Part shown: positions 1 through 6,492 of the stretch, piece by piece
Position numbering within the stretch: the first letter of the stretch is position 1
Layout: every line of letters starts with the position of its first letter
Source of the DNA: Melioribacteraceae bacterium
Lineage (GTDB): Bacteria > Bacteroidota > Ignavibacteria > Ignavibacteriales > Melioribacteraceae
Assembly (NCBI GenBank): GCA_027036655.1
Contig: JALWEC010000443.1
Location: 1-7,296 of the forward strand
Length of the DNA: 7,296 nucleotides
Reading direction: 5' to 3'
Notes under the pieces: generated by a model
What the model saw: the letters and a program-made list of their open reading frames with translations, nothing else
The model's database searches: none
What the model was told of the DNA's origin: nothing
Made by a program: the position numbers and the translations under genes

Positions 1-1287
1 GATATAGTCGTAATTATTATCGCCGCGGACGATGCCGTTATGCCGCAGACGGTTGAAGCGATTAACCACGCGCAAGCCGCCGGCGTACCCATGATATTTG
101 CAATAAATAAAATTGATAAACCTGGCGCTAATCCCGAAAAAATACGTCAGCAGCTTTCCGAAAGAAACATTCTGTTGGAAGATTGGGGCGGAAAATATCA
201 GAGCGCGGAAATCTCGGCTAAGACAGGTTTGAATATCGACGTTCTGCTCGAAAAGATTTTGCTTGAAGCGGAAATGCTTGAGCTTAAAGCAAACCCGAAC
301 AGAAAGGCGAGAGGAACGGTTATTGAAGCTCAGTTGGAAAAAGGACGCGGCGTTGTCTCTACAATTCTCGTTCAGAAAGGAACGCTTGAAATTGGAAATC
401 CTTTTGTCGCGGGCAATTATTCCGGAAGAGTTCGGGCAATGTACGATGAACGAGGCAAGAGAGTTAAAAACGCTGGTCCATCCATTCCTGTTGTTGTAAC
501 CGGATTTGAAGGAGTTCCGCAAGCCGGTGATGTTTTTGTTGTAGTCGATTCCGAAAAGGAAGCTCATAACATTGCAATTAAACGTCAGCAGATAAAACGC
601 GAACAGGATCAGCGTCAGGTTCACATGCTTACGCTTGAAGAAATCGCAAGTCAAATCAGTACCGGCGAAGTACAAGACCTTAATATTGTCGTAAAAGGCG
701 ATGTTGACGGTTCTGTTGAAGCTCTCGCCGATTCTTTTATGAAGCTTTCCAATGATGAAGTAAAAGTAAGGGTAATTCATAAAGGCGTTGGCGCCATTAC
801 CGAAAGCGACGTGCTGCTTGCCGCCGCTTCCGATGCGATTATTATTGGTTTCCACGTTCGTCCAAATCTCAGTGCGAGAAAACTTGCCGAGAAAGAGAAT
901 GTTGAGATCAGATTGTACAATGTTATTTACAACGCTATTGAAGAATTAAAATCCGCTCTCGAAGGTATGCTAAAACCGATTATATCAGAAGAAGTTGTTG
1001 CGACAGTCGAAGTTCGTGATATATTCAAAGTACCTAAAGTGGGAACGGTAGCCGGATGTTACGTACTTGACGGAAAAATTTCGCGCAACGATAAAATACG
1101 TCTTTTCAGAAACGGAGTGAAAATTTACGAAGGGGATCTCGCTTCGCTCAAACGTTTCAAAGACGACGTTAAAGAAGTCGATTCCGGTTACGAATGCGGT
1201 TTAAATATTGCTAATTTCAACGACATTAAAGTCGGCGATATGATTGAAGCATTTAAAGTTGTTGAAACAAAGAAGAAGTTAGATTAA
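1..1287 (+). CDS. infB: Translation initiation factor IF-2, C-terminal 428 residues (5' end outside window)
   Basis: IF-2 is the cytoplasmic GTPase that brings initiator fMet-tRNA to the 30S subunit and promotes subunit joining. The frame is open from base 1, so the N-terminal region and the first G motifs (P-loop, DTPGH) lie off the left edge. The visible part starts in the G domain just after DTPGH ([13 protein letters not shown]). It shows the G4 motif NKID (bases 106-117) and the G5 motif SAK (214-222). A beta-barrel domain II follows (about window residues 103-183), then the C1 domain with [13 protein letters not shown] and FHVRPN (about 227-325), and the C2 fMet-tRNA-binding barrel (about 326-428). 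The C-terminus is complete at TAA 1285-1287. That stop shares its last A with the rbfA start (TAATG), so the genes are probably translationally coupled. The ATG at base 40 is internal (the M of MPQT), not a start. Identification is secure. Confidence 0.97.
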   Translation, partial: DIVVIIIAADDAVMPQTVEAINHAQAAGVPMIFAINKIDKPGANPEKIRQQLSERNILLEDWGGKYQSAEISAKTGLNIDVLLEKILLEAEMLELKANPNRKARGTVIEAQLEKGRGVVSTILVQKGTLEIGNPFVAGNYSGRVRAMYDERGKRVKNAGPSIPVVVTGFEGVPQAGDVFVVVDSEKEAHNIAIKRQQIKREQDQRQVHMLTLEEIASQISTGEVQDLNIVVKGDVDGSVEALADSFMKLSNDEVKVRVIHKGVGAITESDVLLAAASDAIIIGFHVRPNLSARKLAEKENVEIRLYNVIYNAIEELKSALEGMLKPIISEEVVATVEVRDIFKVPKVGTVAGCYVLDGKISRNDKIRLFRNGVKIYEGDLASLKRFKDDVKEVDSGYECGLNIANFNDIKVGDMIEAFKVVETKKKLD

Positions 1288-1646
1288 TGAGCATACGAAC
1301 TCAAAGAGTGGCAAAACTCATAAAGGAAGAACTTAGCCGAATCTTTATGCTTAAAGTTGAAGATTCGGTCGGAGATTTAATAACCATAACTTCAGTTAAG
1401 GTTACTCCCGATTTGAAAATTGCGCGCGTCTATTTTTCCGTTTTTGATAAAGAACGCAGAGAAGAAAGTTTGAAGTGGATTAACGACAACAAGAAGAAAA
1501 TCCGGTACGAACTTGCCCAGAGTATTAGAAATTTGAGATTTATTCCCGAGTTGGAATTCTTTATTGACGATACTCTGGACTATGTGGATAAAATGGAAAA
1601 ATTGTTTTCGCAGATACATAAAGATGATAACAAAGAAAACGAATAA
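1287..1646 (+). CDS. rbfA: 30S ribosome-binding factor A
   Basis: RbfA binds the immature 30S subunit near helix 1 of 16S rRNA and aids late 30S maturation and cold adaptation. The 119-residue product has normal family length and a single KH-like domain. Family hallmarks are the N-terminal RTQRVAKLIKEELS helix (residues 4-17), the strand LITITSVKVTPDLKIARVYFSV (31-52, in parts), and the C-terminal RFIPELEFFIDDTLDYVDKMEKLF segment (84-107, in parts). The tail after residue 110 is short and charged (KDDNKENE). The start codon overlaps the infB stop by one base and the gene overlaps truB by 23 bp. No clear Shine-Dalgarno is seen, fitting coupled translation from infB. The infB-rbfA-truB order is a classic bacterial arrangement and supports the call. 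Confidence 0.95.
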   Translation: MSIRTQRVAKLIKEELSRIFMLKVEDSVGDLITITSVKVTPDLKIARVYFSVFDKERREESLKWINDNKKKIRYELAQSIRNLRFIPELEFFIDDTLDYVDKMEKLFSQIHKDDNKENE

Positions 1647-2331
1647 TTTTTCTCCCGATTATTTTGAATCGGGAGGAATCGTTCTAATCGACAAGCCTTC
1701 CGGGTGGACATCGTTTGATGTTGTAAATAAAATTCGACACACACTTCACATAAAAAAAGTCGGGCATGCGGGAACGCTTGACCCTTTCGCCACCGGACTT
1801 TTAATTATCGCGTTCGGGAAGAAAACCAAAGAGCTTAATAATTTCCAAGGTCTTGATAAATCATACTCGGGGAGTTTTATTCTTGGTAAAAGAACTCCTT
1901 CAATGGATGGGGAGACTGAGGTTATCGAAGAAAAAAGTTTTGAAGCGGTTACCGATGATGATATTCTTACCGTTAGGGATTCCTTCCTCGGCGAGTCGAT
2001 GCAGCTTCCTCCTATGTATTCCGCTGTAAAGCATAAAGGAAAGAAACTTTATGAATTGGCGCGGAAGGGGAAAGAAGTGGAAAGAGAGCCGAGAAAAATA
2101 ATCGTTTCCGATTTTGAGATATCAAAGATTAATCTTCCTCAAGTGGATTTTGATATAACGGTTTCGAAAGGAACGTATATCAGAGTAATTGCGGATGATT
2201 TCGGGAAACGGCTCGGATGCGGAGCTTATCTTCACGGATTAAGAAGAACAGCCGTCGGAAGCTACTTGGCGGATGAGGCGTTTAAAATCGAAGAATTTGT
2301 AGAATTTGTAAAAGAAAGTAGAAAGCAATGA
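1624..2331 (+). CDS. truB: tRNA pseudouridine(55) synthase, short PUA-less form
   Basis: TruB isomerises U55 in the T-loop of tRNAs to pseudouridine. I start it at ATG 1624 (MITKKTNNFS...), giving 235 residues. An in-frame ATG at 1564 would add 20 residues that do not resemble the family and would deepen the overlap with rbfA to 83 bp. Motifs in order are GIVLIDKPSGWTSFDVV (18-34), the catalytic loop GHAGTLDPFATGLL (47-60) with D53 as nucleophile, YSGSFILGKRTPSMDGE (81-97), QLPPMYSAVKHKGKKLYEL (127-145), SKGTYIR (181-187) and LRRTAVGSY (206-214). The protein ends about 20 residues after the last core motif, so the C-terminal PUA-type extension of the roughly 310-residue E. coli enzyme is absent. 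As far as I recall this is usual in Bacteroidota-like lineages. The stop overlaps the ribF start as ATGA. No Shine-Dalgarno is evident. Confidence 0.95.
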   Translation: MITKKTNNFSPDYFESGGIVLIDKPSGWTSFDVVNKIRHTLHIKKVGHAGTLDPFATGLLIIAFGKKTKELNNFQGLDKSYSGSFILGKRTPSMDGETEVIEEKSFEAVTDDDILTVRDSFLGESMQLPPMYSAVKHKGKKLYELARKGKEVEREPRKIIVSDFEISKINLPQVDFDITVSKGTYIRVIADDFGKRLGCGAYLHGLRRTAVGSYLADEAFKIEEFVEFVKESRKQ

Positions 2332-3260
2332 AAGTTTATTATAAACCGGAACATGTTGAAAAAAATAAGAAGACCATAATAACAATAGGAACTTTTGACG
2401 GCGTTCATCTCGGACACCAAAAGATTTTGGATGAAGTTGTTCGGCGCGCCAAAGCAACCGGCGGAAGGAGTTTGGTTATTACTTTTGACCCGCATCCCCG
2501 CTTTGTAGTTTCCCCCGATTTTAATCTGGAATTGCTCACTACGACCGATGAGAAGCTGACGATCCTCGATACGACTGAAATCGATAATGTTCTGGTAATT
2601 AATTTTAATAGAGAGTTTTCGCAGATGTCTTACGAGAATTTTATAAAAAAAATTATCTGCGATGAAATCGGAGTCGAGCATATTGTCGTTGGCTACGATC
2701 ATAAGTTCGGAAAGGACAGAGGCGGCGACAAAAGCAAACTTCTTGAAATGTCAGGAATGTGCGATTTTACTGTTTCCGGCGCCGAAGAAGTGAAAATCGA
2801 CGGAGAAGTAATAAGCAGCACAAAGATTCGAAACGCGCTGAAAAACGGAGAACTGGAAAAAGCGAACAAATTTTTGGGAAGGAATTATTTTTTCAGCGGG
2901 AAAGTAATTCGCGGGGCGCAGCGAGGACGGGAATTGGGTTATCCTACCGCTAATATTAAACCTGACGCGCACAAGGTTATTCCTGCAAACGGAGTTTATT
3001 TTGTAAAAGTTTTTCTGAGAGACGAGGAGTATTTCGGACTAATGAATATTGGAACTCGTCCTACATTTGAACATCTCAACAACCCCATTATTGAAACGTA
3101 TATTTTCGGTTTGAATAAAAATATTTACAGCAAAATGGTAAAAACCGAAGTGATTAAAAAAATTAGGGATGAAGTAAAGTTTGTAACTAAAGAAGCTCTT
3201 ATTCGTCAGATTGAAAAAGATATTAAAACAGTGAAAGAGTTAATAAAAGAGAATTCGTAG
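2328..3260 (+). CDS. ribF: Bifunctional riboflavin kinase / FAD synthetase
   Basis: RibF phosphorylates riboflavin to FMN and then adenylylates FMN to FAD in the cytoplasm. The 310-residue length is typical of the bifunctional enzyme. The N-terminal nucleotidyltransferase domain (about 1-180) has the HxGH-type motif IGTFDGVHLGH (20-30, H27 and H30), TFDPHPR (52-58), VGYDHKFGKDRGG (121-133) and a KMSKS-like SSTKIR (163-168). The C-terminal kinase domain (about 185-308) has GRELGYPTANI (200-210, with the PTAN Mg-ATP motif 206-209), MNIGTRPTF (239-247) and the probable catalytic glutamate E256 in IIETYIF. The KKIRDEVKF motif (277-285) completes the fold. Both domains appear intact. The start overlaps the truB stop by 4 bp (ATGA), making it the last gene of the infB-rbfA-truB-ribF run. 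It often neighbours truB and rpsO; rpsO is absent here. The stop TAG is at 3258-3260. Confidence 0.96.
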   Translation: MKVYYKPEHVEKNKKTIITIGTFDGVHLGHQKILDEVVRRAKATGGRSLVITFDPHPRFVVSPDFNLELLTTTDEKLTILDTTEIDNVLVINFNREFSQMSYENFIKKIICDEIGVEHIVVGYDHKFGKDRGGDKSKLLEMSGMCDFTVSGAEEVKIDGEVISSTKIRNALKNGELEKANKFLGRNYFFSGKVIRGAQRGRELGYPTANIKPDAHKVIPANGVYFVKVFLRDEEYFGLMNIGTRPTFEHLNNPIIETYIFGLNKNIYSKMVKTEVIKKIRDEVKFVTKEALIRQIEKDIKTVKELIKENS

Positions 3261-3387
3261 AATTTATTCTTTCTGGCGTTATCCGTAATTTGCCGAATAT
3301 CCAACCTCAGCCGTTAAACCGTTATTGAACATTCGGCAACAGCGTATTTATCGGTAAGTACGCCAATGCGGAGTTTCCATACATTCT
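3259..3387. repeat. Hyphenated inverted repeat just after ribF, bracketed by an 8-bp direct repeat
   Basis: Three pairs of complementary arms are nested in register. The outermost is AGAATTTAT (3259-3267) with ATACATTCT (3379-3387), 8 of 9 pairing. Next is TGGCGT (3274-3279) with ACGCCA (3360-3365), perfect. The innermost is TTGCCGAAT (3290-3298) with ATTCGGCAA (3331-3339), a perfect 9 bp around a 32-nt loop. The 8-mer GAGAATTC occurs at 3249-3256 (last codons of ribF) and again at 3398-3405, close outside both ends. It looks like a target-site duplication, though an 8-mer repeat over this distance can also arise by chance. The segment holds no supportable ORF. It may be a small non-autonomous insertion or an RNA fold in the ribF 3' untranslated region; I cannot name a family. 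Confidence 0.5.
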
Positions 3388-3472
3388 GTAGGGAGGCGAG
3401 AATTCAACAAGACTATTTTAATACCTTATCAGTAAAATTCGTGTTATTTTTGGCAAAATATTTTCCCAAATA

Positions 3473-3516
3473 CTCTAAAGTCCCTTATTGATAAGGGTTT
3501 CAGAGATTGTTTTTTT
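3473..3516 (+). terminator. Probable intrinsic terminator of the infB-ribF operon
   Basis: A core hairpin pairs CCCTTAT (3482-3488) with ATAAGGG (3491-3497). It is lengthened by AAA/TTT (3477-3479 with 3498-3500) and CTCT/AGAG (3473-3476 with 3502-3505), with a 2-nt bulge on the left and a 1-nt bulge on the right. Four bases after the stem comes a run of seven T (3510-3516). It lies about 210 bp after the ribF stop, which is far but acceptable because no gene intervenes. An upstream CCTTATCA (3424-3431) is complementary to TGATAAGG (3489-3496) and could compete with the hairpin. Confidence 0.6.
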
Positions 3517-3579
3517 GTCCGACTTTTTCTAGTTTTGTTTCCGGCTTGCCCGGGTTGGGATATACAACGGTTCTTTATG

Positions 3580-3762
3580 AGAGATATTTGCATAACCTAA
3601 ATTTGTCATATTGAGTTCCCCGACCGCTTTTCGTCGGGGGCGAAGGTGTAAGCCGTCCGAAATATCTCTAAATTCGGTATAATTACCGGTTTTGAGATTC
3701 TTCCGCCGTGGCGGATTCCGCTTCGCTCCATTCAGAATGACATATAAATTAGGTTATACAAA
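3580..3762. repeat. Pair of convergent dispersed-repeat units inside a larger imperfect inverted repeat
   Basis: The outer arms are TTGCATAACCTAA (3588-3600) on the left and the complement of TTGTATAACCTAA on the right (right arm about 3750-3762), each running on into a GTCATATTGAG / GTCATTCTGAA sequence. The left unit (about 3604-3668) reads GTCATATTGAG to GAAATATCTC and contains a 7-bp hairpin, CCCCGAC/GTCGGGG (3618-3624 with 3633-3639). The right unit (about 3694-3741), read on the minus strand, runs GTCATTCTGAATGGAGCGAA to GAAGAATCTC and contains TCCGCC-AC-GGCGGA (3702-3715). Between them is CGGTA-TAAT-TACCG (3675-3688). AGAGATATTT (3580-3589) is also perfectly complementary to 3660-3669. 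From memory, 'GTCATTCTGA...GAATCTC' units are multi-copy intergenic repeats in Bacteroidota and Ignavibacteriota. No coding capacity is seen. Confidence 0.65.
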
Positions 3763-3961
3763 GCTTTCTATAATCTATAATGAAAGTTTCTTTACTAAAA
3801 ACACGTCTTTCTTCTTTCCCCCTTTTGCAGAAAGGATTTAAATTGTAATACAAAATATGGCGGGAAGATGAGAAAAAATTTCTTTATTTTACGGCACAAA
3901 AAATTGAAACAGACGTCAAATCGAAAAATGTTTTTTAACTAAATAAGAGGAATAATTTAAA
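3763..3961 (+). promoter_or_regulatory. AT-rich leader upstream of the S46 peptidase, with Shine-Dalgarno AGAGGAA
   Basis: This gene-free stretch must hold the promoter and 5' leader of the peptidase gene, since the previous operon ends at a terminator and a repeat lies between. The one clear signal is AGAGGAA (3946-3952), a good Shine-Dalgarno match nine bases before the GTG at 3962. It supports that start and is the strongest ribosome-binding site in the window. Two TATAAT hexamers lie in tandem (CTATAAT twice, 3768-3781) but no fitting -35 element precedes them, so I do not assign a promoter position. Confidence 0.45.
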
Positions 3962-6097
3962 GTGAAAAAGTTACTAAGTTTTATTGCGGTATTTGTTTTC
4001 AGCGCTCTTACGATTTTCCCTCAGAATATGCCTTTTAATCCCGATACTGTAAAGGCAAGTAAAATTGATATGGGAAAAATGTGGACGTTTGAAGACGCTC
4101 CCGTTAACTATTTTGATTCGACATACGGCTTTAAACCTTCCGAACAATGGCTGGAAAAAGTCAGAATGTCGGCTTTGAAATTCGCTAACTGGTGTTCTGC
4201 GTCATTTGTTTCGGCGGACGGACTTGTTATGACAAATCATCATTGCGTCGATTTTATTCTTAACAGGATTCAGAGGGAAGGGGAAGATATTGCAGCCAAC
4301 GGTTTTTACGCTCCGACTTTAAAAGACGAGAGAAAAGTGCCGAATTTATTTGTTGATCAGCTTGTGTTAATCGAAGATGTTACCGATCAGGTTCAAAGCG
4401 CTATCGAAGAAGGCAAAACCGACAGCGCTAAGGCGGCAAACAAACAAAAAATCATTCAAAAACTACAGAAACAATATTCGGACGATACCGGATTAATCTG
4501 CAAAGTTACGGAACTTTACAGCGGCGGGAAATATTCGCTTTATGGATACAGGCGCTATAATGACGTCCGTATGGCGCTTGTTAACGAAAGAGCTGTGGGA
4601 CTTTACGGCGGCGACCCCGATAACTTTACTTACCCCCGCTACGACGCCGATTTTGCTTTTCTGCGGGTTTACGACGACGACGGAAAACCGCTTCACACGG
4701 ACTATTATTACAAATGGAGTCCGAACGGCGCGCATCCCGGCGAACCCCTTTTTGTGGTTGGAAATCCGGGGAGAACCGAAAGAGTAAAAACCGTTTCACA
4801 AATGCTTTTTGAAAGAGATTACAGATATAAAGCCAGCAACTTCCTTCTTAACGGCGTTGTTAATATTCTCGAAAACGAAATGGTAAAACATCCCGAAAAG
4901 AAAAAGGATTTGGAAGGTTCCACATTTTATCTCGCCAACAGCGCAAAAGTTTATAAAGGTATTTATAAAGCGCTTCTTGATCCCTATTTCATCGCAAGGA
5001 AAAAAGCGTTTGAAAAAAGTTTCAAAGCCAAAGTTGATGCAAATCCTGAATTAAAAGCTAAGTACGGACACCTTTGGGCAGCGATTAATAGGATTCAGGA
5101 CGAATATCGCCAACACGCGGGCGAAATTACAGCCTTCAGTTTGAACCCAAGAGTTTCTTCCGCCTATTTTACAATTGCACAAGCTGTAGTAAGATATGCC
5201 GAACAGATGAAACTTCCTGAAGACAAAAGAAGCCCGATGTACACCGGCGAAGACCTTCAAAAAACAATCGATTCAATTTTCCCGTCAAAATTTGACAAAT
5301 CGGTCGAAGATCAGAAGTTAGCCCTGCAGATTAATTACATTGAGATGTTTCTGCCAAAAACTCACCCGATTGTGGCTGATTTGTTTAACGGACTTTCGGG
5401 GAAAAAGGCAGTGAATTATCTTCTTTCCAAATCGGAGTTGGTTTCCGCGGAATCTTTAAAAGAGTTTTTGAAAAAATCGCCCGAAGATATTCTGAACTCG
5501 GATGATCCTTTTATCCGCTTTGTAAGAATTACTCAGCCTCAGCTGAAAAAGTACAACAAAGAAGTTAAAGAAACCCGCCGGACGGAGAAAGTGCTTGAAA
5601 ACGAACTTGGCAGAGCTTTGTTCGATGTTTACGGAACCACAATTCCGCCGGATGCTACATTCACTTTAAGAATCAGCGACGGCGTTATGAAAAGTTATCA
5701 TTACAACGGAACTTTAGCGCCGCTTTTTACAACATTTTACGGACTTTACAACAGATTTTACGGGCATCAGCAAAAATATCCTTGGGCGTTGCCGAAGCGT
5801 TGGGCTAATCCTCCGAAGGAGATGAAATTGAGCACTCCGTACAACTTTATTTCGACAAATGATATTGTCGGCGGAAATTCCGGAAGTCCGGTTATCAATA
5901 AAAACGCCGAGATAGTCGGAATAGCGTTTGACGGCAACATTGAAAGTTTGCCGGGAACTTTTCTCTATTCTCCAGTTGCAAACAGAACCGTCAGCGTTGC
6001 TTCGCAGGGAATAAGTGAACTGCTGAACACATTGTTGCACGCAAAACGAATCGCCGAAGAATTGAAGCTCGGACACATTCCGGCAGATAATAAATAA
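3962..6097 (+). CDS. Exported S46-family serine peptidase (DPP7-like dipeptidyl-peptidase family)
   Basis: S46 enzymes are chymotrypsin-fold exopeptidases with an inserted helical domain. Characterised members remove dipeptides from peptide N-termini in the periplasm. The 711-residue length is typical. The start is GTG, backed by AGAGGAA nine bases upstream, and it includes a signal peptide (MKK, then a hydrophobic core at about 4-19, with no lipobox cysteine). The triad is H94 in TNHHC (91-95), D230 in YDADF and S640 in GGNSGSPV (637-644). C78 and C95 match the chymotrypsin-fold disulfide. The inserted, mostly helical, lysine/glutamate-rich domain spans roughly 280-560. Eighteen residues after S640, as in characterised enzymes, sits G658 (AFDGN). 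Glycine there marks DPP7-like hydrophobic specificity, whereas DPP11 has arginine. N221 and D657 line up with remembered residues that hold the substrate amine, but F222 replaces the usual Trp and GNIESLPG replaces GNWE. It may therefore belong to a less studied S46 clade. It appears monocistronic, and a hairpin follows the stop. Confidence 0.92.
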   Translation: MKKLLSFIAVFVFSALTIFPQNMPFNPDTVKASKIDMGKMWTFEDAPVNYFDSTYGFKPSEQWLEKVRMSALKFANWCSASFVSADGLVMTNHHCVDFILNRIQREGEDIAANGFYAPTLKDERKVPNLFVDQLVLIEDVTDQVQSAIEEGKTDSAKAANKQKIIQKLQKQYSDDTGLICKVTELYSGGKYSLYGYRRYNDVRMALVNERAVGLYGGDPDNFTYPRYDADFAFLRVYDDDGKPLHTDYYYKWSPNGAHPGEPLFVVGNPGRTERVKTVSQMLFERDYRYKASNFLLNGVVNILENEMVKHPEKKKDLEGSTFYLANSAKVYKGIYKALLDPYFIARKKAFEKSFKAKVDANPELKAKYGHLWAAINRIQDEYRQHAGEITAFSLNPRVSSAYFTIAQAVVRYAEQMKLPEDKRSPMYTGEDLQKTIDSIFPSKFDKSVEDQKLALQINYIEMFLPKTHPIVADLFNGLSGKKAVNYLLSKSELVSAESLKEFLKKSPEDILNSDDPFIRFVRITQPQLKKYNKEVKETRRTEKVLENELGRALFDVYGTTIPPDATFTLRISDGVMKSYHYNGTLAPLFTTFYGLYNRFYGHQQKYPWALPKRWANPPKEMKLSTPYNFISTNDIVGGNSGSPVINKNAEIVGIAFDGNIESLPGTFLYSPVANRTVSVASQGISELLNTLLHAKRIAEELKLGHIPADNK

Positions 6098-6105
6098 ACA
6101 TTTAT

Positions 6106-6138
6106 CCGGAAGCTGTATTTTGTGGGTACGGCTTCCGG
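6106..6138 (+). terminator. Strong hairpin just after the S46 peptidase stop, probable terminator
   Basis: CCGGAAGCTGTA (6106-6117) pairs with TACGGCTTCCGG (6127-6138), giving twelve pairs with one G-T wobble around a 9-nt loop. It begins nine bases after the stop codon at 6097, the expected place for a terminator. The bases that follow (TGGTTTGTATG) are T-rich but lack a clean T tract, so it may end transcription inefficiently or instead stabilise the 3' end of the mRNA. Confidence 0.6.
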
Positions 6139-6182
6139 TGGTTTGTATGATAAATAGTATCTTTTTGGAATTATAATTATAG

Positions 6183-6221
6183 AACGCGGATAACGCTGAA
6201 AAAAAGGATTTTCACGGATTT
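6183..6221. repeat. Degenerate ACGCGGAT-type short tandem repeat
   Basis: The stretch reads as about four diverged 8-10 base units: ACGCGGATA, ACGCTGAAA, AAAAGGATT and TTCACGGATT. It resembles, from memory, the 'ACGCGGATGACGCGGATT...CACGGATT' sequences scattered through intergenic regions of Bacteroidota-like genomes. It lies in the 395-bp gene-free gap 6098-6492. Apart from this, the terminator and the inverted repeat at 6289-6408, that gap shows only small hairpins, such as GTAATA/TATTAC at 6236-6254, and no ORF. Confidence 0.45.
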
Positions 6222-6288
6222 AATAATTTGCCGATGTAATAGCTTTTTTATTACGAAATAATCTCCCAATTGGTTTAGCGCGTTATAC

Positions 6289-6408
6289 AAAACCCAAAAT
6301 GGTTTTCGAAAAAACCTTCGAGGATTTGACTATTCAACAAATATTGAAAATTCGTTTTTTGTTTTATAAATTGCGAATTTCTGAGTAAATCATGTAACCT
6401 CGAAGGTT
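6289..6408. repeat. Inverted repeat AACCTTCGAGG ... CCTCGAAGGTT with nested hairpins
   Basis: A perfect 11-bp inverted repeat pairs 6313-6323 with 6398-6408. An inner stem pairs GAAAATTCG (6346-6354) with CGAATTTC (6374-6381), with one bulged A, around a T-rich loop. On the left side AAAACC (6289-6294), GGTTTT (6301-6306) and AAAACC (6311-6316) can form mutually exclusive hairpins. The second of these closes with a CGAA loop and would disrupt the end of the long inverted repeat. No ORF lies inside. It may be a small non-autonomous repeat element or a structured leader upstream of tsaE, whose start lies 84 bases further on. Confidence 0.5.
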
Positions 6409-6492
6409 CATTTATGACTGAATTTATAGAACCAATTTATTCTAAGTATAAATAAAACGTTTGTCAATAATCACATTAATTCTTTTGTAATA

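Noticed and set aside
1564..1623. Upstream in-frame ATG giving TruB 20 extra residues
   Set aside because: The added residues (MTILWTMWIKWKNCFRRYIK) are the rbfA coding sequence read in another frame and do not resemble the TruB N-terminus. ATG 1624 fits family length and normal overlap.
2262..2702. Minus-strand open frame of 146 codons opposite ribF/truB
   Set aside because: It lies fully opposite two intact, motif-complete genes. Its product is low-complexity and matches nothing I know.
3261..3420. FMN riboswitch, integron attC site or tRNA
   Set aside because: The structure lies after, not before, ribF and lacks conserved FMN-aptamer sequence. No GTTRRRY/RYYYAAC core pair is correctly placed, and no T-loop or acceptor pattern is seen.
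3768..3781. Tandem TATAAT hexamers as the peptidase promoter
   Set aside because: No acceptable -35 element is found at normal spacing and the region is generally AT-rich, so the position is not supported.
5714..6076. Minus-strand open frame of 120 codons opposite the peptidase C-terminus
   Set aside because: It is a shadow of the conserved GNSGSP region of the S46 gene, with no recognisable domain and no plausible promoter.
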